Assembly (NCBI GenBank): GCA_949316495.1
Contig: OX439011.1
Span: 19,497,995-19,561,994, forward strand
Length of the DNA stretch: 64,000 bases
From: Amphiduros pacificus
Lineage: Eukaryota > Annelida > Polychaeta > Phyllodocida > Hesionidae
Reading direction: 5' to 3'
The notes under the pieces were generated by a model, which did no database searches, was not told the DNA's origin, and was given only the letters and a program-made list of their open reading frames with translations. Below are positions 36,600 through 48,791 of this stretch, one piece after another; the first letter of the stretch is position 1; every line of letters starts with the position of its first letter. The translations under genes were made by a program, and so were the position numbers.

Positions 36600-36850
36600 A
36601 GAAGGTCAGCAATGGGAAAGGGAAGGGATGGGAAAGCCATGTGAAGCAATAGAAAAGCAATTGAAAAGCCATAAAAAGCAAAGGGAAAGCCATATAAAGC
36701 AATAGAAAAGTAAAAGAAAAGCTACAGAAAAGCTATAGAAAAGCATTAGAAAAGCATTAGAAAAGCATTAGAAAAGCCACAGATTCTGAAATGCTATAGA
36801 AAAGCAATGATAGGAAAGCAATAGAAAAGCAATAAGAGGAAAGTGATAAA
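36600..36850. repeat. Degenerate aaaagcaatagaaaagc repeat
   Basis: Irregular copies of gaaaagc(a/c)at(t/a)a with a 12-17-bp spacing. Confidence 0.6.
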
Positions 36851-37660
36851 CGCAATAATAGGTACCATATTTACTTGAATATACGATGTCCCTGTGTAAA
36901 AGACAACCCTCTGAATTGATGTGATTTTGCTTGAAAAGGCCAAATTTTGCGATTATAGAAAGAGTCTTTCTCGAGACATCAGCGCTGCTAGCATACCAGT
37001 TTGGCGGCCATTTCAAAATATGAAAGAAGTGAAGCTAGAAAGAGAGACAAAATAGCAACCTGATATGAAAGTTGCTTCAACTGTTATGCCCCAAACTCTT
37101 TTTGCAGACATCATTTGTATTCGGCAGGATACTGTGACATCAATGAATGAAGACATAAAAACTGAAAAATTGTTTGAGTTGCCGTTTCCTGCCAGAATGC
37201 CTAAAACTAAATTAAATCTTAAAAACAAACATCATATAATGATTTTGAACATGTGAGATACATTTTGACCTGATGATTTAGCCATGAATAAGATGCAGCC
37301 TTGACTGCTACCATCCCCGGTGAACCTCTTTTATGCTACGTGGGTCCATACATCCATTTTTTGAGGGAGGGGGCTGTTACTCAGTCAAAATGTGAACTCC
37401 AGAAGCAGAGAAACCTCCATGAGATCATGCCAATCACCCAGAATTTAAGTAACATCCCTTAACATGCCATTTATATGGAAGAAACATTCTGCAAATCTAT
37501 TTATTAAAAAGAATCCCCTTTCCTGGACATGACAAATTTAAAAATAAACATCCCTGGACCTGCTTTTACTCACCCTGAGGAAACCTCCAAGGATAAAACA
37601 TTGATGAAGAATAAATACCTCTATGGGCCTGTAAATGATAAAAAAAAAGCTTCATGGACA

Positions 37661-40253
37661 TGCCACTAATTAAGAAGAAACCTCCCTGGACATGCCACTA
37701 TTTAAGAAGAAGCCTCCCTGGACATGCCACTGATTTGAAAGAAACCTCCCTGGACATGCCACTGATTAAGAAGAAACTTCCCTGGACATGCCACTGATTT
37801 GAAAGAAACTTCCCTGGACATGCCACTGATTTGAAAGAAACTTCCCTGGATGTGCCACTGATTAAGAAGAAACCTCCCTGGACATGCCACTGATTTGAAA
37901 GAAACTTCCCTGGACATGCCACTGATTTGAAAGAAACTTCCCTGGATGTGCCACTGATTTGAAAGAAACCTCCCTGGACATGCCACTAATTTGAAAGAAA
38001 CTTCCCTGGACATGCCACTGATTTGAAAGAAACTTCCCTGGACATGCCACTGATTTGAAAGAAACCTCCCTGGACATGCCACTGATTAAGAAGAAACTTC
38101 CCTGGACATGCCACTGATTTGAAAGAAACCTCCCTGGACATGCCACTGATTTGAAAGAAACCTCCCTGGACATGCCATTGATTTGAAAGAAACTTCCCTG
38201 GACATGCCACTGATTTGAAAGAAACTTCCCTGGACATGCCACTGATTTGAAAGAAACTTCCCTGGACATGCCACTGATTAAGAAGAAACTTCCCTGGACA
38301 TGCCACTGATTTGAAAGAAACCTCCCTGGACATGCCACTGATTTGAAAGAAACCTCCCTGGACATGCCATTGATTTGAAAGAAACTTCCCTGGACATGCC
38401 ACTGATTAAGAAGAAACCTCCCTGGACTGATTTGAAAGAAACCTCCCTGGATGTGCCACTGATTTGAAAGAAACCTCCCTGGACATGCCACTGATTTGAA
38501 AGAAACTTCCCTGGACATGCCACTAATTAAGAAGAAACTTCCCTGGACATGCCACTGATTTGACAGAAACCTCCCTGGACATGCCACTGATTAAGAAGAA
38601 ACCTCCCTGGACTGATTTGAAAGAAACCTCCCTGGATGTGCCACTGATTTGAAAGAAACCTCCCTGGACATGCCACTAATTAAGAAGAAACTTCCCTGGA
38701 CATGCCACTGATTTGAAAGAAACTTCCCTGGACATGCCACTGATTTGACAGAGACCTCCCTGGACATGCCACTGATTAAGAAGAAACCTCCCTGGACATG
38801 CCACTGATTTGACAGAAACCTCCCTGGACATGCCACTGATTTGAAAGAAACTTCCCTGGACATGCCACTGATTAAGAAGAAACCTCCCTGGACTGATTTG
38901 AAAGAAACCTCCCTGGATGTGCCACTGATTTGAAAGAAACCTCCCTGGACATGCCACTGATTTGAAAGAAACTTCCCTGGACATGCCACTAATTAAGAAG
39001 AAACTTCCCTGGACATGCCACTGATTTGACAGAAACCTCCCTGGACATGCCACTGATTAAGAAGAAACCTCCCTGGACTGATTTGAAAGAAACCTCCCTG
39101 GACATGCCACTAATTAAGAAGAAACCTCCCTGGACATGCCACTGATTTGAAAGAAACCTCCCTGGACATGCCACTAATTAAGAAGAAACTTCCCTGGACA
39201 TGCCACTGATTTGACAGAAACCTCCCTGGACATGCTACTGATTTGAAAAAAAACCTCCCTGGATGTGCCACTGATTTGACAGAAACCTCCCTGGACATGC
39301 CACTGATTTGAAAAAAAACCTCCCTGGACATGTCACTAATTAAGAAGAAACCTCCCTGGACATGCTACTGATTTGAAAGAAACCTCCCTGGACATGCTAC
39401 TGATTTGAAAGAAACCTCCCTGGACATGCCACTGATTTGAAAGAAACTTCACTGGACATGCCACTGATTTGAAAGAAACCTCCCTGGACATGCCACTGAT
39501 TTGACAGAAACCTTCCTGGATGTGCCACTAATTAAGAAGAAACCTCCCTGGACATGCTACTGATTTGAAAGAAACCTCCCTGGACATGCCACTGATTTGA
39601 AAGAAACTTCCCTGGACATGCCACTGATTTGAAAGAAACTTCACTGGACATGCCACTGATTTGACAGAAACCTTCCTGGATGTGCCACTAATTAAGAAGA
39701 AACCTCCCTGGACATGCTACTGATTTGAAAGAAACCTCCCTGGATGTGCCACTGATTTGAAAGAAACTTCCCTGGACATGCCACTGATTTGAAAGAAACC
39801 TCCCTGGACATGCCACTAATTAAGAAGAAACCTCCCTGGACATGCTACTGATTTGAAAGAAACCTCCCTGGACATGCTACTGATTTGAAAGAAACCTCCC
39901 TGGACATGCCACTGATTTGAAAGAAACTTCACTGGACATGCCACTGATTTGAAAGAAACCTCCCTGGACATGCCACTAATTAAGAAGAAACCTCCCTGGA
40001 CATGCTACTGATTTGAAAGAAACCTCCCTGGACATGCTACTGATTTGAAAGAAACCTCCCTGGACATGCCACTGATTTGAAAGAAAATTCACTGGACATG
40101 CCACTGATTTGAAAGAAACCTCCCTGGATGTGCCACTGATTTGACAGAAACCTCCCTGGACATGCCACTGATTTGAAAAGAAACCTCCCTGGATGTGCCA
40201 CTAATTAAGAAGAAACCTCCCTGGACATGCTACTGATTTGAGAGAAACTTCCC
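37661..40253. repeat. 2.6-kb, 32-bp minisatellite, about 80 copies
   Basis: The unit is actgatttgaaagaaacctc followed by cctggacatgcc. Recurrent variants are attaagaagaaac, gatgtgcc, and a deletion fusing cctggactgattt. A multi-unit block carrying the deletion is repeated around 38400-38580 and 38865-39050, so amplification also occurred by larger blocks. Looser copies extend back to about 37430. Minus-strand MACPGRFLSNQWHVQG-type frames are artefacts. Confidence 0.95.
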
Positions 40254-40265
40254 TCAGTTCCCTGG

Positions 40266-40572
40266 ACAAGCCCTCTCCTTGGTTTTCATTGCTAACAGAG
40301 CAAACTTTTAACAGCACAGTGAACAGGATTATCCTGAAATCCGGGTCCTCGCCTCCTCCAAGCTTCACGTTTGTTTTTCCCAGCAGGCCACACTTGGTGG
40401 GTCGTTCCGTCATGATCAAGTTGCTTCTGTGATATATAAAGAAATGCCTCTGCTAGAGAGCTTTGCTCCTGCGATTTACGTTTTCCGTCACTTTTACTGA
40501 TGGTTTCCTGCTGCCTTCTTTGATGGGCAGTTTTCAGCACTTGTGGGTGAACCCTGCCATCCACCCTCGTAG
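40266..40572 (-). other. CpG-containing coding-like island of unknown nature
   Basis: Between two arrays lies about 300 bp of unique sequence with more CpG than the surrounding introns. On the minus strand an ATG at 40413 opens MTERPTKCGLLGKTNVKLGG, then GEDPDFR, and stays open into the array. No good phase-1 donor follows, so a role as another first exon of PDE1 is not supported. It could be a decayed exon. Confidence 0.3.
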
Positions 40573-41365
40573 CTCTCAAACTCACAGAGGGGGTGAAAGG
40601 GGAACCCTGCTAAAGGAGGGGCTCAGAGCTCACTAACTCACAGAGGGGGTGAAAGGGGAACCCTGCTAAAGGAGGGGCTCAGAGCTCACTAACTCACAGA
40701 GGGGGTGAAAGGGGAACCCTGCTAAAGGGGGGGCTCATAGCTCACTAACTCACAGAGGGGGTGAAAGGGGAACCCTGCTAAAGGGGGGGGGGGGGCTCAT
40801 AGCTCACTAACTTACAGAGGGGGTAGAAAGGGGAACCCTGCTGAAGGGGGTGGGCTCGTAGGTCTCTAACTCACAGAGGGGGTAGAAAGGGGAACCCTGC
40901 TGAAGAGGGGCTCATAGCTCTCTAACTCACAGAGGGGGTAGAAAGGGGAACCCTGCTGAAGAGGGGCTCATAGCTCTCTAACTCACAGAGGGGGTGAAAG
41001 GGGAACCCTGCTAAAGGGGGGGGGGGGCTCATAGCTCACTAACTTACAGAGGGGGTAGAAAGGGGAACCCTGCTGAAGGGGGTGGGCTCGTAGGTCTCTA
41101 ACTCACAGAGGGGGTAGAAAGGGGAACCCTGCTGAAGAGGGGCTCATAGCTCTCTAACTCACAGAGGGGGTAGAAAGGGGAACCCTGCTGAAGAGGGGCT
41201 CATAGCTCTCTAACTCACAGAGGGGGTGAAAGGGGAACCCTGCTAAAGGGGGGGGGGGGCTCATAGCTCACTAACTTACAGAGGGTGTAGAAAGGGTAAC
41301 CCTGCTGAAGGGGGTGGGCTCGTAGCTCTCGAACTCACAGAGGGGGTGAAAAGGAGAACCCTGAA
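40573..41365. repeat. ~56-63-bp G-rich minisatellite, about 13 copies
   Basis: The unit is aactcacagagggggtgaaa, then ggggaaccctgctaaagggg, then gctcatagctcact. G runs of 4 to 11 vary in length between copies. Blocks (40800-40980 and 41035-41220) are duplicated. Confidence 0.9.
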
Positions 41366-41518
41366 ATGGATCCTCTTAACTCCCTCACTCACAGAGGGGG
41401 TGGAATGGGGATAAGAGGGAAACCGCTACTGGAAAATGCTCAGGCAAACCTTTCCCCATCCAACCCTATCAATCCTGACAACTATAAAAAGACTTGTCAA
41501 AATGGCCGTCTTCCATTA

Positions 41519-41940
41519 GGGGCGATCCATTTGATTTTTGTGGGGTGAGGTGGGAGATTTTGGAGAAAAAAATTTATTCACCCACCCCATCCCAGAAAAA
41601 AAATTTATTCATTCACCCTACCAAAGAAAAAAAATTTATTCATCCACCCTACCAAAGAAAAAAATTTTATTCATCCACCTCCTTCCAGTTTTTCTATCTT
41701 CTATATGGATTGCTTGAAATGAAGGATCAGAGTCTGGGGAAGCAACAAGAAAACAAATTTATTCACCCACCCCACACCAGAAAAAAAATTTATTCACCCA
41801 CCCCACACCAGAAAAAAAAATTATTCACCCACCCCACACCAGAAAAAAAAAATTATTCATCCACCCTACCAAAGAAAAAAAATTTATTCATCCAGTACTG
41901 CTGTCCCACCCCACCCCACAAAAATCAAATGGATCGCCCC
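41519..41940. mobile_element. PIF/Harbinger-type MITE (422 bp) with TTA target duplication
   Basis: Terminal inverted repeats of about 38 bp begin GGGGCGATCCATTTGATTTT and continue TGTGGGGTG(A/G)GGTGGGA; the match between the two ends is nearly perfect. Both sides are flanked by TTA (41516-41518 and 41941-41943), matching the TWA target preference of PIF/Harbinger elements. The interior consists of two blocks of a ~31-bp repeat (ttcacccaccccacaccaga plus an A run) around a short unique spacer. No transposase is encoded, so it is non-autonomous. The forward open frame across it is a by-product. Confidence 0.85.
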
Positions 41941-41944
41941 TTAT

Positions 41945-43014
41945 GCTAATTGCGTGGTCTGTACACAAGCAAAGTCAGTAAATCAAAACGGGCCATTAAT
42001 TTTGTATCATTTATTTCACAAAATATCTGATCCCTGATGCCAATTATATTCACAATGACCTCTGTTTGAACTTTATATTTTAAAATCAACCCTAACTATC
42101 CAACCCACCTATTTAATCCTATATTTAGTGACGATGTATAAACTGTGACGATGCATAAACTAAACCTTTTGAATGTCTGTGATCAGGAAATGTTTTTTTA
42201 ACATATTCAATGATATGTCACAAGATATTGAATCTGAGGTGGCTTTTTTCAGGAAGGACATAATTTTGGCATCCATATCTTAGCAGGTTTGTTTCTTTAA
42301 TCAACTGCGTGTTCATTTTACCCTGTGATATTGACATGTTTCCTTGCATATTGGTAGACTTCCAGGTTTCAGTCTTGGCACGGTTTTACCCGAAATTGAC
42401 GTCACACCTTAAACTACTGAGAAAGACACAATTGTACTCCCATAAACATCAAGCCAAGGCTCGTGTGACCTTCGTGACATTGAAGGTCACCAATTTTATT
42501 ATGACTCTCAAAGTGTTACCATCTCCTTGGGCTGCATAATGTGCCAACACTGTAGGACATGCTTTGAGGTCTTTGCCAGGGAAAAACGGATGAAAGTGAC
42601 AACTTATTCTCTTTCTAAAACCAACTTGGATCTCGATTTGTGGGATGGAGACTACACAACAGAGGATGCCATGACCAATCCTTAAACTGTTTTGCTAACA
42701 CATAAGTTTTGCACCAATTAAAAAATAAATCTCAGAAGAAAATGGGAGAAAAGTGAACTCTTCTCAGAAATGTAGCTTAAAACAACAGAGAAATACATAA
42801 AAATATATTTTTTGCAGATGATGGCATGAAAAAAAAAAATCATACACACATGTAGAGTATGTAGGAAGACAGTCACCCACAGAGAACACAGCCTCACGTC
42901 ATGGCCACCTGATGCTTTTTTGCTGTTTGATTATGTCTTGTGTGTGCAAATGTTTTATTTGTTATTTTTATTTTCTTTTGCTCATGGTTTTACGCCATTT
43001 TAGTCTTTTCATGA
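41945..43014. other. Intron sequence, no gene seen
   Basis: Unique AT-rich sequence. A ggtca fragment (cgtgaccttcgtgacattgaaggtcacc, in part, at 42465-42490) belongs to the dispersed ggtca family. Confidence 0.5.
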
Positions 43015-43103
43015 CAAGACCTACCTGTTGAAGATATCATGCTGCCTCAGATTTTTATAATATAAACAATTTCCATGTAAATTTAAAGAAATCCACATAA
43101 ATC
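43015..43103 (+). repeat. Direct repeat, left copy, flanking an 18-bp array
   Basis: About 88 bp shared with 43704-43793 at high identity (for example tttttataatataaacaatt and tccatgtaaattta). The two copies bracket the array at 43155-43555. Confidence 0.8.
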
Positions 43104-43154
43104 TCTCTGCTCATGAGAAATTACAACTCACCATTTACATGTATAGCCTTCCAG

Positions 43155-43555
43155 GCTGCAAGAAGGATTTTGAAATCCTGCAAGAAGGCCAAATCCTGCA
43201 AGAAGACCAAATCCTGCAAGAAGGCCAAATCCTGCTAGAAGGCCAAATCCTGCTAGAAGGACAAATCCTGCAAGAAGGACAAATCCTGCTGGAAGGCCAA
43301 ATCCTGATAGAAGGCCAAATCCTACAAGAAGGCCAAATCCTGCTAGAAGGCCAAATCCTACTAGAAGGCCAAATCCTGCAAGAAGGCCAAATCCTGCTGG
43401 AAGGCCAAATCCTGCTGGAAGGCCAGATACTGCAAGAAGGCCAAATCCTGCTAGAAGGCCAAATCCTACTAGAAGGCCAAATCCTGCAAGAAGGCCAAAT
43501 CCTGCTAGAAGGCCAAATCCTGCAAGAAGGCCAAATCCTGCTAGAAGGCCATTTC
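43155..43555. repeat. 18-bp minisatellite, about 22 copies
   Basis: The unit is gaaggccaaatcctgcta, alternating with gcaa and ctgg variants. The six-codon period keeps frames open on both strands (GQILLE and GFGLLA peptides), which are artefacts. Confidence 0.95.
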
Positions 43556-43703
43556 CATATTCTAACAGTAGATGTGCTAAGTTCATGTTCATATCTTAGA
43601 TGTGATACAGAAGTCTCCTACAGACTCACTGGGTATGATGTCAATCTCACCTACCTCCCCTTAGTCCTGAGCCAAATGTCAAACGGCAATAACATACCTC
43701 CCC

Positions 43704-43793
43704 ACAAGACCTACTTGTTGCATATATTGTGCTGCCTCATATTTTTATAATATAAACAATTTCCATGTAAATTTAAATAAATCCATATAAATC
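43704..43793 (+). repeat. Direct repeat, right copy
   Basis: Partner of 43015-43103; differences are scattered point changes. Confidence 0.8.
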
Positions 43794-44090
43794 CAAAGAA
43801 TTTTTGAAAGGTACACCATTTTGGCCTTTGATGATGTACTTCTATGACAAAATATAAGTTTGATCAAACATTCCAAAATCAATTCTGCTCCAATGGTCCA
43901 CTCAATTCTGCTTCAATGGCCCACATAAATGCAAAAGATATTCTTAATGGCACAGCAAAGTAGTAAGATGGTTTTGTCTTCTGTGACCTTGACACTGAAG
44001 TTTGACATCTGAAGGACATTGCATGCTACTTCTTTCACTCAATGATCCCTCCCTTTCCAATCTTGTTCAATTACAAACCAAACAGAAGTT

Positions 44091-44303
44091 TCCGGAACTA
44101 TTTCTGTTAGTCTTGTGAATGAGATGATCGAATCAAACGCAACCATCACCATCAAATCTGGCCATTCATTGCAAGAAACCAAACAAAAACCTCCCAAAAA
44201 ACTACCTAAGTCATTACAAATAAGACCTATCTTCGTGTCGGCCAACTCAGAAGTGAGTTTCGTCCTTCACCACTCTCGGAACAAATCAGTTGCCATGACA
44301 TTC
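44091..44303 (+). CDS. Possible exon or gene fragment resembling an IgGFc-binding-type domain
   Basis: Opposite in strand to PDE1. After a plausible acceptor (CCAAACAG) the frame reads EVSGTISVSLVNEMIESNAT, then ITIKSGHSLQETKQKPPKKL, then PKSLQIRPIFVSANSEVSFV, then LHHSRNKSVAMTF and a stop. The pattern (a beta strand, 'TITIKSGHS', then 'LPKSLQ', then 'VSANSEVSF') resembles the N-terminal IgGFc-binding domain of FCGBP-like secreted proteins, where a similar 'V-T-A-D-x-E-I-S-V' strand occurs. This likeness is from memory and weak. A good donor (GAA|GTGAGTTT, about 44254) also lies inside the frame. It could be one exon of a nested plus-strand gene or a stranded fragment; no partner exon was found. 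Confidence 0.28.
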
Positions 44304-44309
44304 TGAAGC

Positions 44310-46500
44310 GACAAGTATTAGGTGTAGTTAGACATCACAATGTGGATAACTATGAAGAAAGACGCTGATTTTAAGCAACTTTGAGACACGCTTGGTGTTT
44401 TTTTTATACTTTGAGTCTGTTATCACTTAGTGTCCGTGGCACTTGGAGGGTTAAGTGCTTCCTCTATTGCCTACTTAGCAAATGCTGAGATCCCTGGGAG
44501 GCAATATTGAGGCCTCTAGATGGATATCTCATAGGCTGTGTATTTACAAGTCACCCAGAAAATAAAAGCCTTCTTTTTTACAGGATAATTCAATGATCCC
44601 GGAGACAAAATTTGTGCGGGATATCCTCGAAATACAAGCAGAATTTACTATAAAATAGAATTTAAATTCAATTTTAAAAAGTCAGTTGAGGTACATGTAT
44701 TTGGACCTCTTCCTAATGAATGCTGAGGACAAACTGGATGAATTATGCAGCCATCATCTGCTTGACTGACATAGCCAACAACAATACCCTACTCAGTTAA
44801 AAATCTGGGGGGTATAAAACAATTGTGATCTACATCAATGATAAACAATGATGATTCAAATATTATTTGTGTTGTAAAATAATTCTATGGTTTCTTTACT
44901 TTTTTTTTTCCTTGTAGGTGGCTATTAATGATCTTGGCTCACTTCATATGTTATATTACCTAATTTCTTATGGTTACCATGGTGATTTCTAGCCTACAGC
45001 TGATATTAATTTCAGGCCCATATCCCCTGCAAAATTCACTTCTGACTTTTTTATTTGCTTTTTTTGCATACAGCTCTTAGTTTCCGAGCAGGTTTGAAAA
45101 CTGTTCATTTAATTCCATTCTCCTATAGTCACACGCTCTCACTGGTAAACGCATATATTGCATTCTGCTGGTCAATGATGTCTATAATTTCCGGCAACTT
45201 CAAAATGATGAGAAAATATAAATATCATTTTCAAAAAGGAAACTGTATATAAATTCTTTTTTTTTAAAGACTTTCTTGTTAAGTCTTTCATGGAAGAATA
45301 ACCCTATTTCATATCTAAAGGATTCTGGCCGTAAGATCCAGGCGTAACTCACATTATTTTTCCTGGGAATGATTTTTTCGTTTGCACATGGATCGAGTCC
45401 AAAGATATATAATTTTGTAACTATACTATATACCTAAATCAATTTTATTGAGCTAATTTTTGTTTGAACACATGACAAGTCCCCATGTTTATCACACATC
45501 AACCAACAATGTTTGTAGTATTATTATAATGTGTCATTATAAACCACCACATTTAAAATGAACTAGTCAGGTTTCAAACCAGTCTGTGGATTAACATTTC
45601 CAACCTCCAGATAAATGAACACATCCTATACAGGAAATAAGAAAGAATATAAGATTACATTGTATTTGTTATATTTGAGGTTTCTAGCTCCATATTATAC
45701 TTTATCTCAACCCTTCTATAATATCATCTTTATATTATCTTGGTCAAATCTTCTGTGATGTGTCATGTGATATGTCATGTGATGTGTCATGTGATATAGG
45801 AAGGGAGCATACCTTGCTCGTAATTATCCTCAGAGAAGATCTGTTGAATGCAGACAATAAAATATTGCAAGATGTCGCAATAGGCAGTCGCAACTAAAAG
45901 ATTTATATCTCCGTTGCCGTTGTGCATAATATGCTTATATCAGGCTATACGCCAGTTATCATGGCAGGCAATAATGGTTGTCATGGAAACCATGTCATGC
46001 CAACCTTGATTGATGGGACAGGAAGTCCTGTGCTCCCATCCAATCAAAATGTAGATCTGTCACTTTCTGCTGATTAGCATATATGTGGTACGCTCATCAT
46101 CTCTTGTTGTTGTCTTTCGGATAAAATTATAAACCTTCTAGACGCCTGAAAATACAAAGCTATGAAAAGGTAAATGGGTATAATATTTATCATAAATAAT
46201 CAAGGCAAAAATATTGGTTATCATCCTCATTTCAAGATGAATATTTTTTGTGGCTAAATCTAAATAATTAAAACATAGACTATATTTCAAAAGAAATGTA
46301 TGCAAATGCCAAATCTCTCTGTTTTTCCACAGAAAAACTTTTTTTTATAATGGAATGTTATTTGAAAATAGAACATGATCTGATCTGAATCAAGCACACA
46401 GCCATCACATGATGTTTCCTCCATATCTATCAAAGCATTCTCCATTCTTTAGAAAGAACAGTTTCTCCTTGTTGGTAAACATTTGCCTTCCTCTCTGCTG
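44310..46500. other. Intron sequence, no gene seen
   Basis: AT-rich unique sequence with a small tgatgtgtcatg repeat (45758-45800). Confidence 0.5.
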
Positions 46501-46952
46501 TTTTAAGCACATTTTACGCAGCGCCTCATATCTCAGTGATGGGCACCAGGCGAACAAAGCTGACTGGCACTCCGGCGTGAGTAGACTGGTACTCCAAGCA
46601 CGGTGCCCACTACATTCATTTGGCTTCGCGCTGACATTTGCACAGAGTTTTTTTTCATTATGCTGAGATTCGGTGATACAGAACAGAACTAATCAAAATT
46701 CTCCCCCAAGTCTCCATGATCACATGATTGTCATGTGACTTCCTGCTGTGGACAGGCCAACCATTGTTCATCCACATGAGAGCCACTAGCTTACATATTC
46801 TCCAGCGATTCATACATACAAATGTACTTATAAGGCACTGCACATCTAAACATATAGTATATGAACTAGATAAAACAAAGTATAAGCCAAATGCAAGTAC
46901 CAATTGTTTTCTGTCATTGAAAACTATGTGTAGGACGTATAGAACAGGAAGT

Positions 46953-47165
46953 GGAGACGGAGAGTGGAAACAGGAAGTGGAGACAGAGAGTGGAAACAGG
47001 AAGTGGAGACAGAGTGGAAACAGGAAGTGGAGACAGAGTGGAAACAGGAAGTGGAGACAGAGTGGAAACAGGAAGTGGAGACAGAGAGTGGAAACAGGAA
47101 GTGGAGACAGAGTGGAAACAGGTAGTGGAGACAGAGAGTGGAAACAGGAAGTGGAGACAGAGATC
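46953..47165. repeat. 24/26-bp minisatellite, about 8 copies
   Basis: The unit is gagtggaaacaggaagtgga plus gaca, with or without an extra ga. Confidence 0.9.
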
Positions 47166-47402
47166 TACTTTCAGAGAAGATTGAAGTTGACGAACAGACA
47201 TAATGACAGAAAATCTTCCCCTTAAGTACAGTAGTAAGGCCTGGGTCCACTGGTCTATCTTCTGTGCACGTGGGATCAAGATAAATGACTGAGATTCACT
47301 CTGCTCATCTATGGAAGGGGACACACAAAGATTGTGAAATGGTATTGTTAAAATGACCCTTTCAGCAACAATGGCCACTTCAGGTCAACTTTCAAGTGTG
47401 TT

Positions 47403-47952
47403 TAACCAGTGTGAAAGTAACTCTACCAGTTGTGGGAGTCGAACCCACCACCTCCCGTCCTTTTATATAACCAATGTGAGAGTAACACTGACGGCAGTGG
47501 GAGTCGAACCCACCACCTCCTGTCCTCCACTTTTATATAACCAGTGTGAGAGTAACACTGATGGCAGTGGGAGTCGAACCCACCACCTCCCGTCCTCCAC
47601 TTATATAACCAGTGTGAGAGTAACACTGATGGCAGTGGGAGTCAAACCCACCACCTTCTGTCCTCCACTTATATTACCAGTGTGAAAGTGACACTACCGG
47701 CAGTGGGAGTCGAACCCACCACCTCCCGTCCTCCACTTTCATATAACCAGTGTGAAAGTAACTCGACCAGTCATGGGAGTCGAACCCACCACTTTCCGTC
47801 CTCCACAAACATGTATATAACCAGTGTGAAAGTAACTCTACCAGTCGTGGGAGTCAAACCCACCACCTCCTGTCCTTCACTTATATAACCAGTGTGAAAG
47901 TGACACTCCCGGCAGTGGGAATCGAACCCACCACCTCCTGTACTCCACTTTT
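47403..47952 (-). repeat. ~70-bp tandem array, each unit with a tRNA-like B box / T-arm
   Basis: Eight units. On the minus strand each contains GTGGGTTCGACTCCCAC, a perfect T-arm (5-bp stem and 7-nt loop TTCGACT) and Pol III B box; two units carry a TTTGACT change. A degenerate A-box-like TGGTTATATAAGTGGA precedes it. No complete tRNA cloverleaf can be formed because the 5' acceptor strand is missing. Confidence 0.75.
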
Positions 47953-48496
47953 ATAATTAAAAAAGACATAGATCTGAGGGTTGCTTTCACCAATGGCAAG
48001 ATAAGGTCTACAGAAAAACCAGTCCAATCAGATATGGTTTACACACGAGAGTCCTTTTCGCTGTGGTTTACATAAGAACACTTCAATCAGATATGGCTTC
48101 AACAAGGACTGCACTTTCAGACATAATATGATTTACATAAAAAAAATCAAATCAGATTTATAATTTCCATTCAGTAGAGGGCAAATGGTTAAGCCTGGTT
48201 TGATGGGGACAGGATTGGACAATTAAATGAACTTGCCCTGTGATTGGGGTGACAGGTTATAAAGACCAAGGGTCTCCCTGTGCTGTGTTCCTACTGAACT
48301 CACATGTCAATGTCACCAATTAATGCAAACCAAAATTGACCATCACTTGAGTACAGAATAATTTGAATAATGACTTAAACATGCTGCACATCTGGAAGCC
48401 AGTCTGCTAAGAAGTGTGTTTTTTATCATTGGACCTCTTATTTCATTCATTCATATCTGAACTATGTCAGGCTCTTCATATAGTGAACTTTATAAC

Positions 48497-48590
48497 AGTC
48501 TGCTTAACAGTCTGCATATAGTAGTCTACATAACAGTCTGCATATAGTGGACTGCATAACAGTCTACATAACAGTCTGCATGAAGTGGAA
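48497..48590. repeat. Short imperfect repeat (cagtctgcatatagtggact)
   Basis: About five irregular copies containing agtctgcata and gtctacataaca. Confidence 0.6.
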
Positions 48591-48791
48591 TACAGACTTT
48601 TCAGTCCAATGCATGATTCTTATACAGCCGAAAGGAATGTCACAATATCTGGACCATTTTCTCCCAATTGATTACAGATAAATCATTAAGTTGCTTTACT
48701 TGTATATCTGCTATTTCCAAACATATTTGAGAGTAGACTTTTGATGATACACCACCAAGCATAGTATATCTAATGCTTCATCCCAAGCTTC

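Noticed and set aside
37698-39331. Many minus-strand MACPGRFLSNQ-type frames
   Set aside because: 32-bp minisatellite; the frame changes every unit.
47403-47952. Functional tRNA genes
   Set aside because: Only the T-arm is present; no acceptor stem or anticodon arm can be folded.
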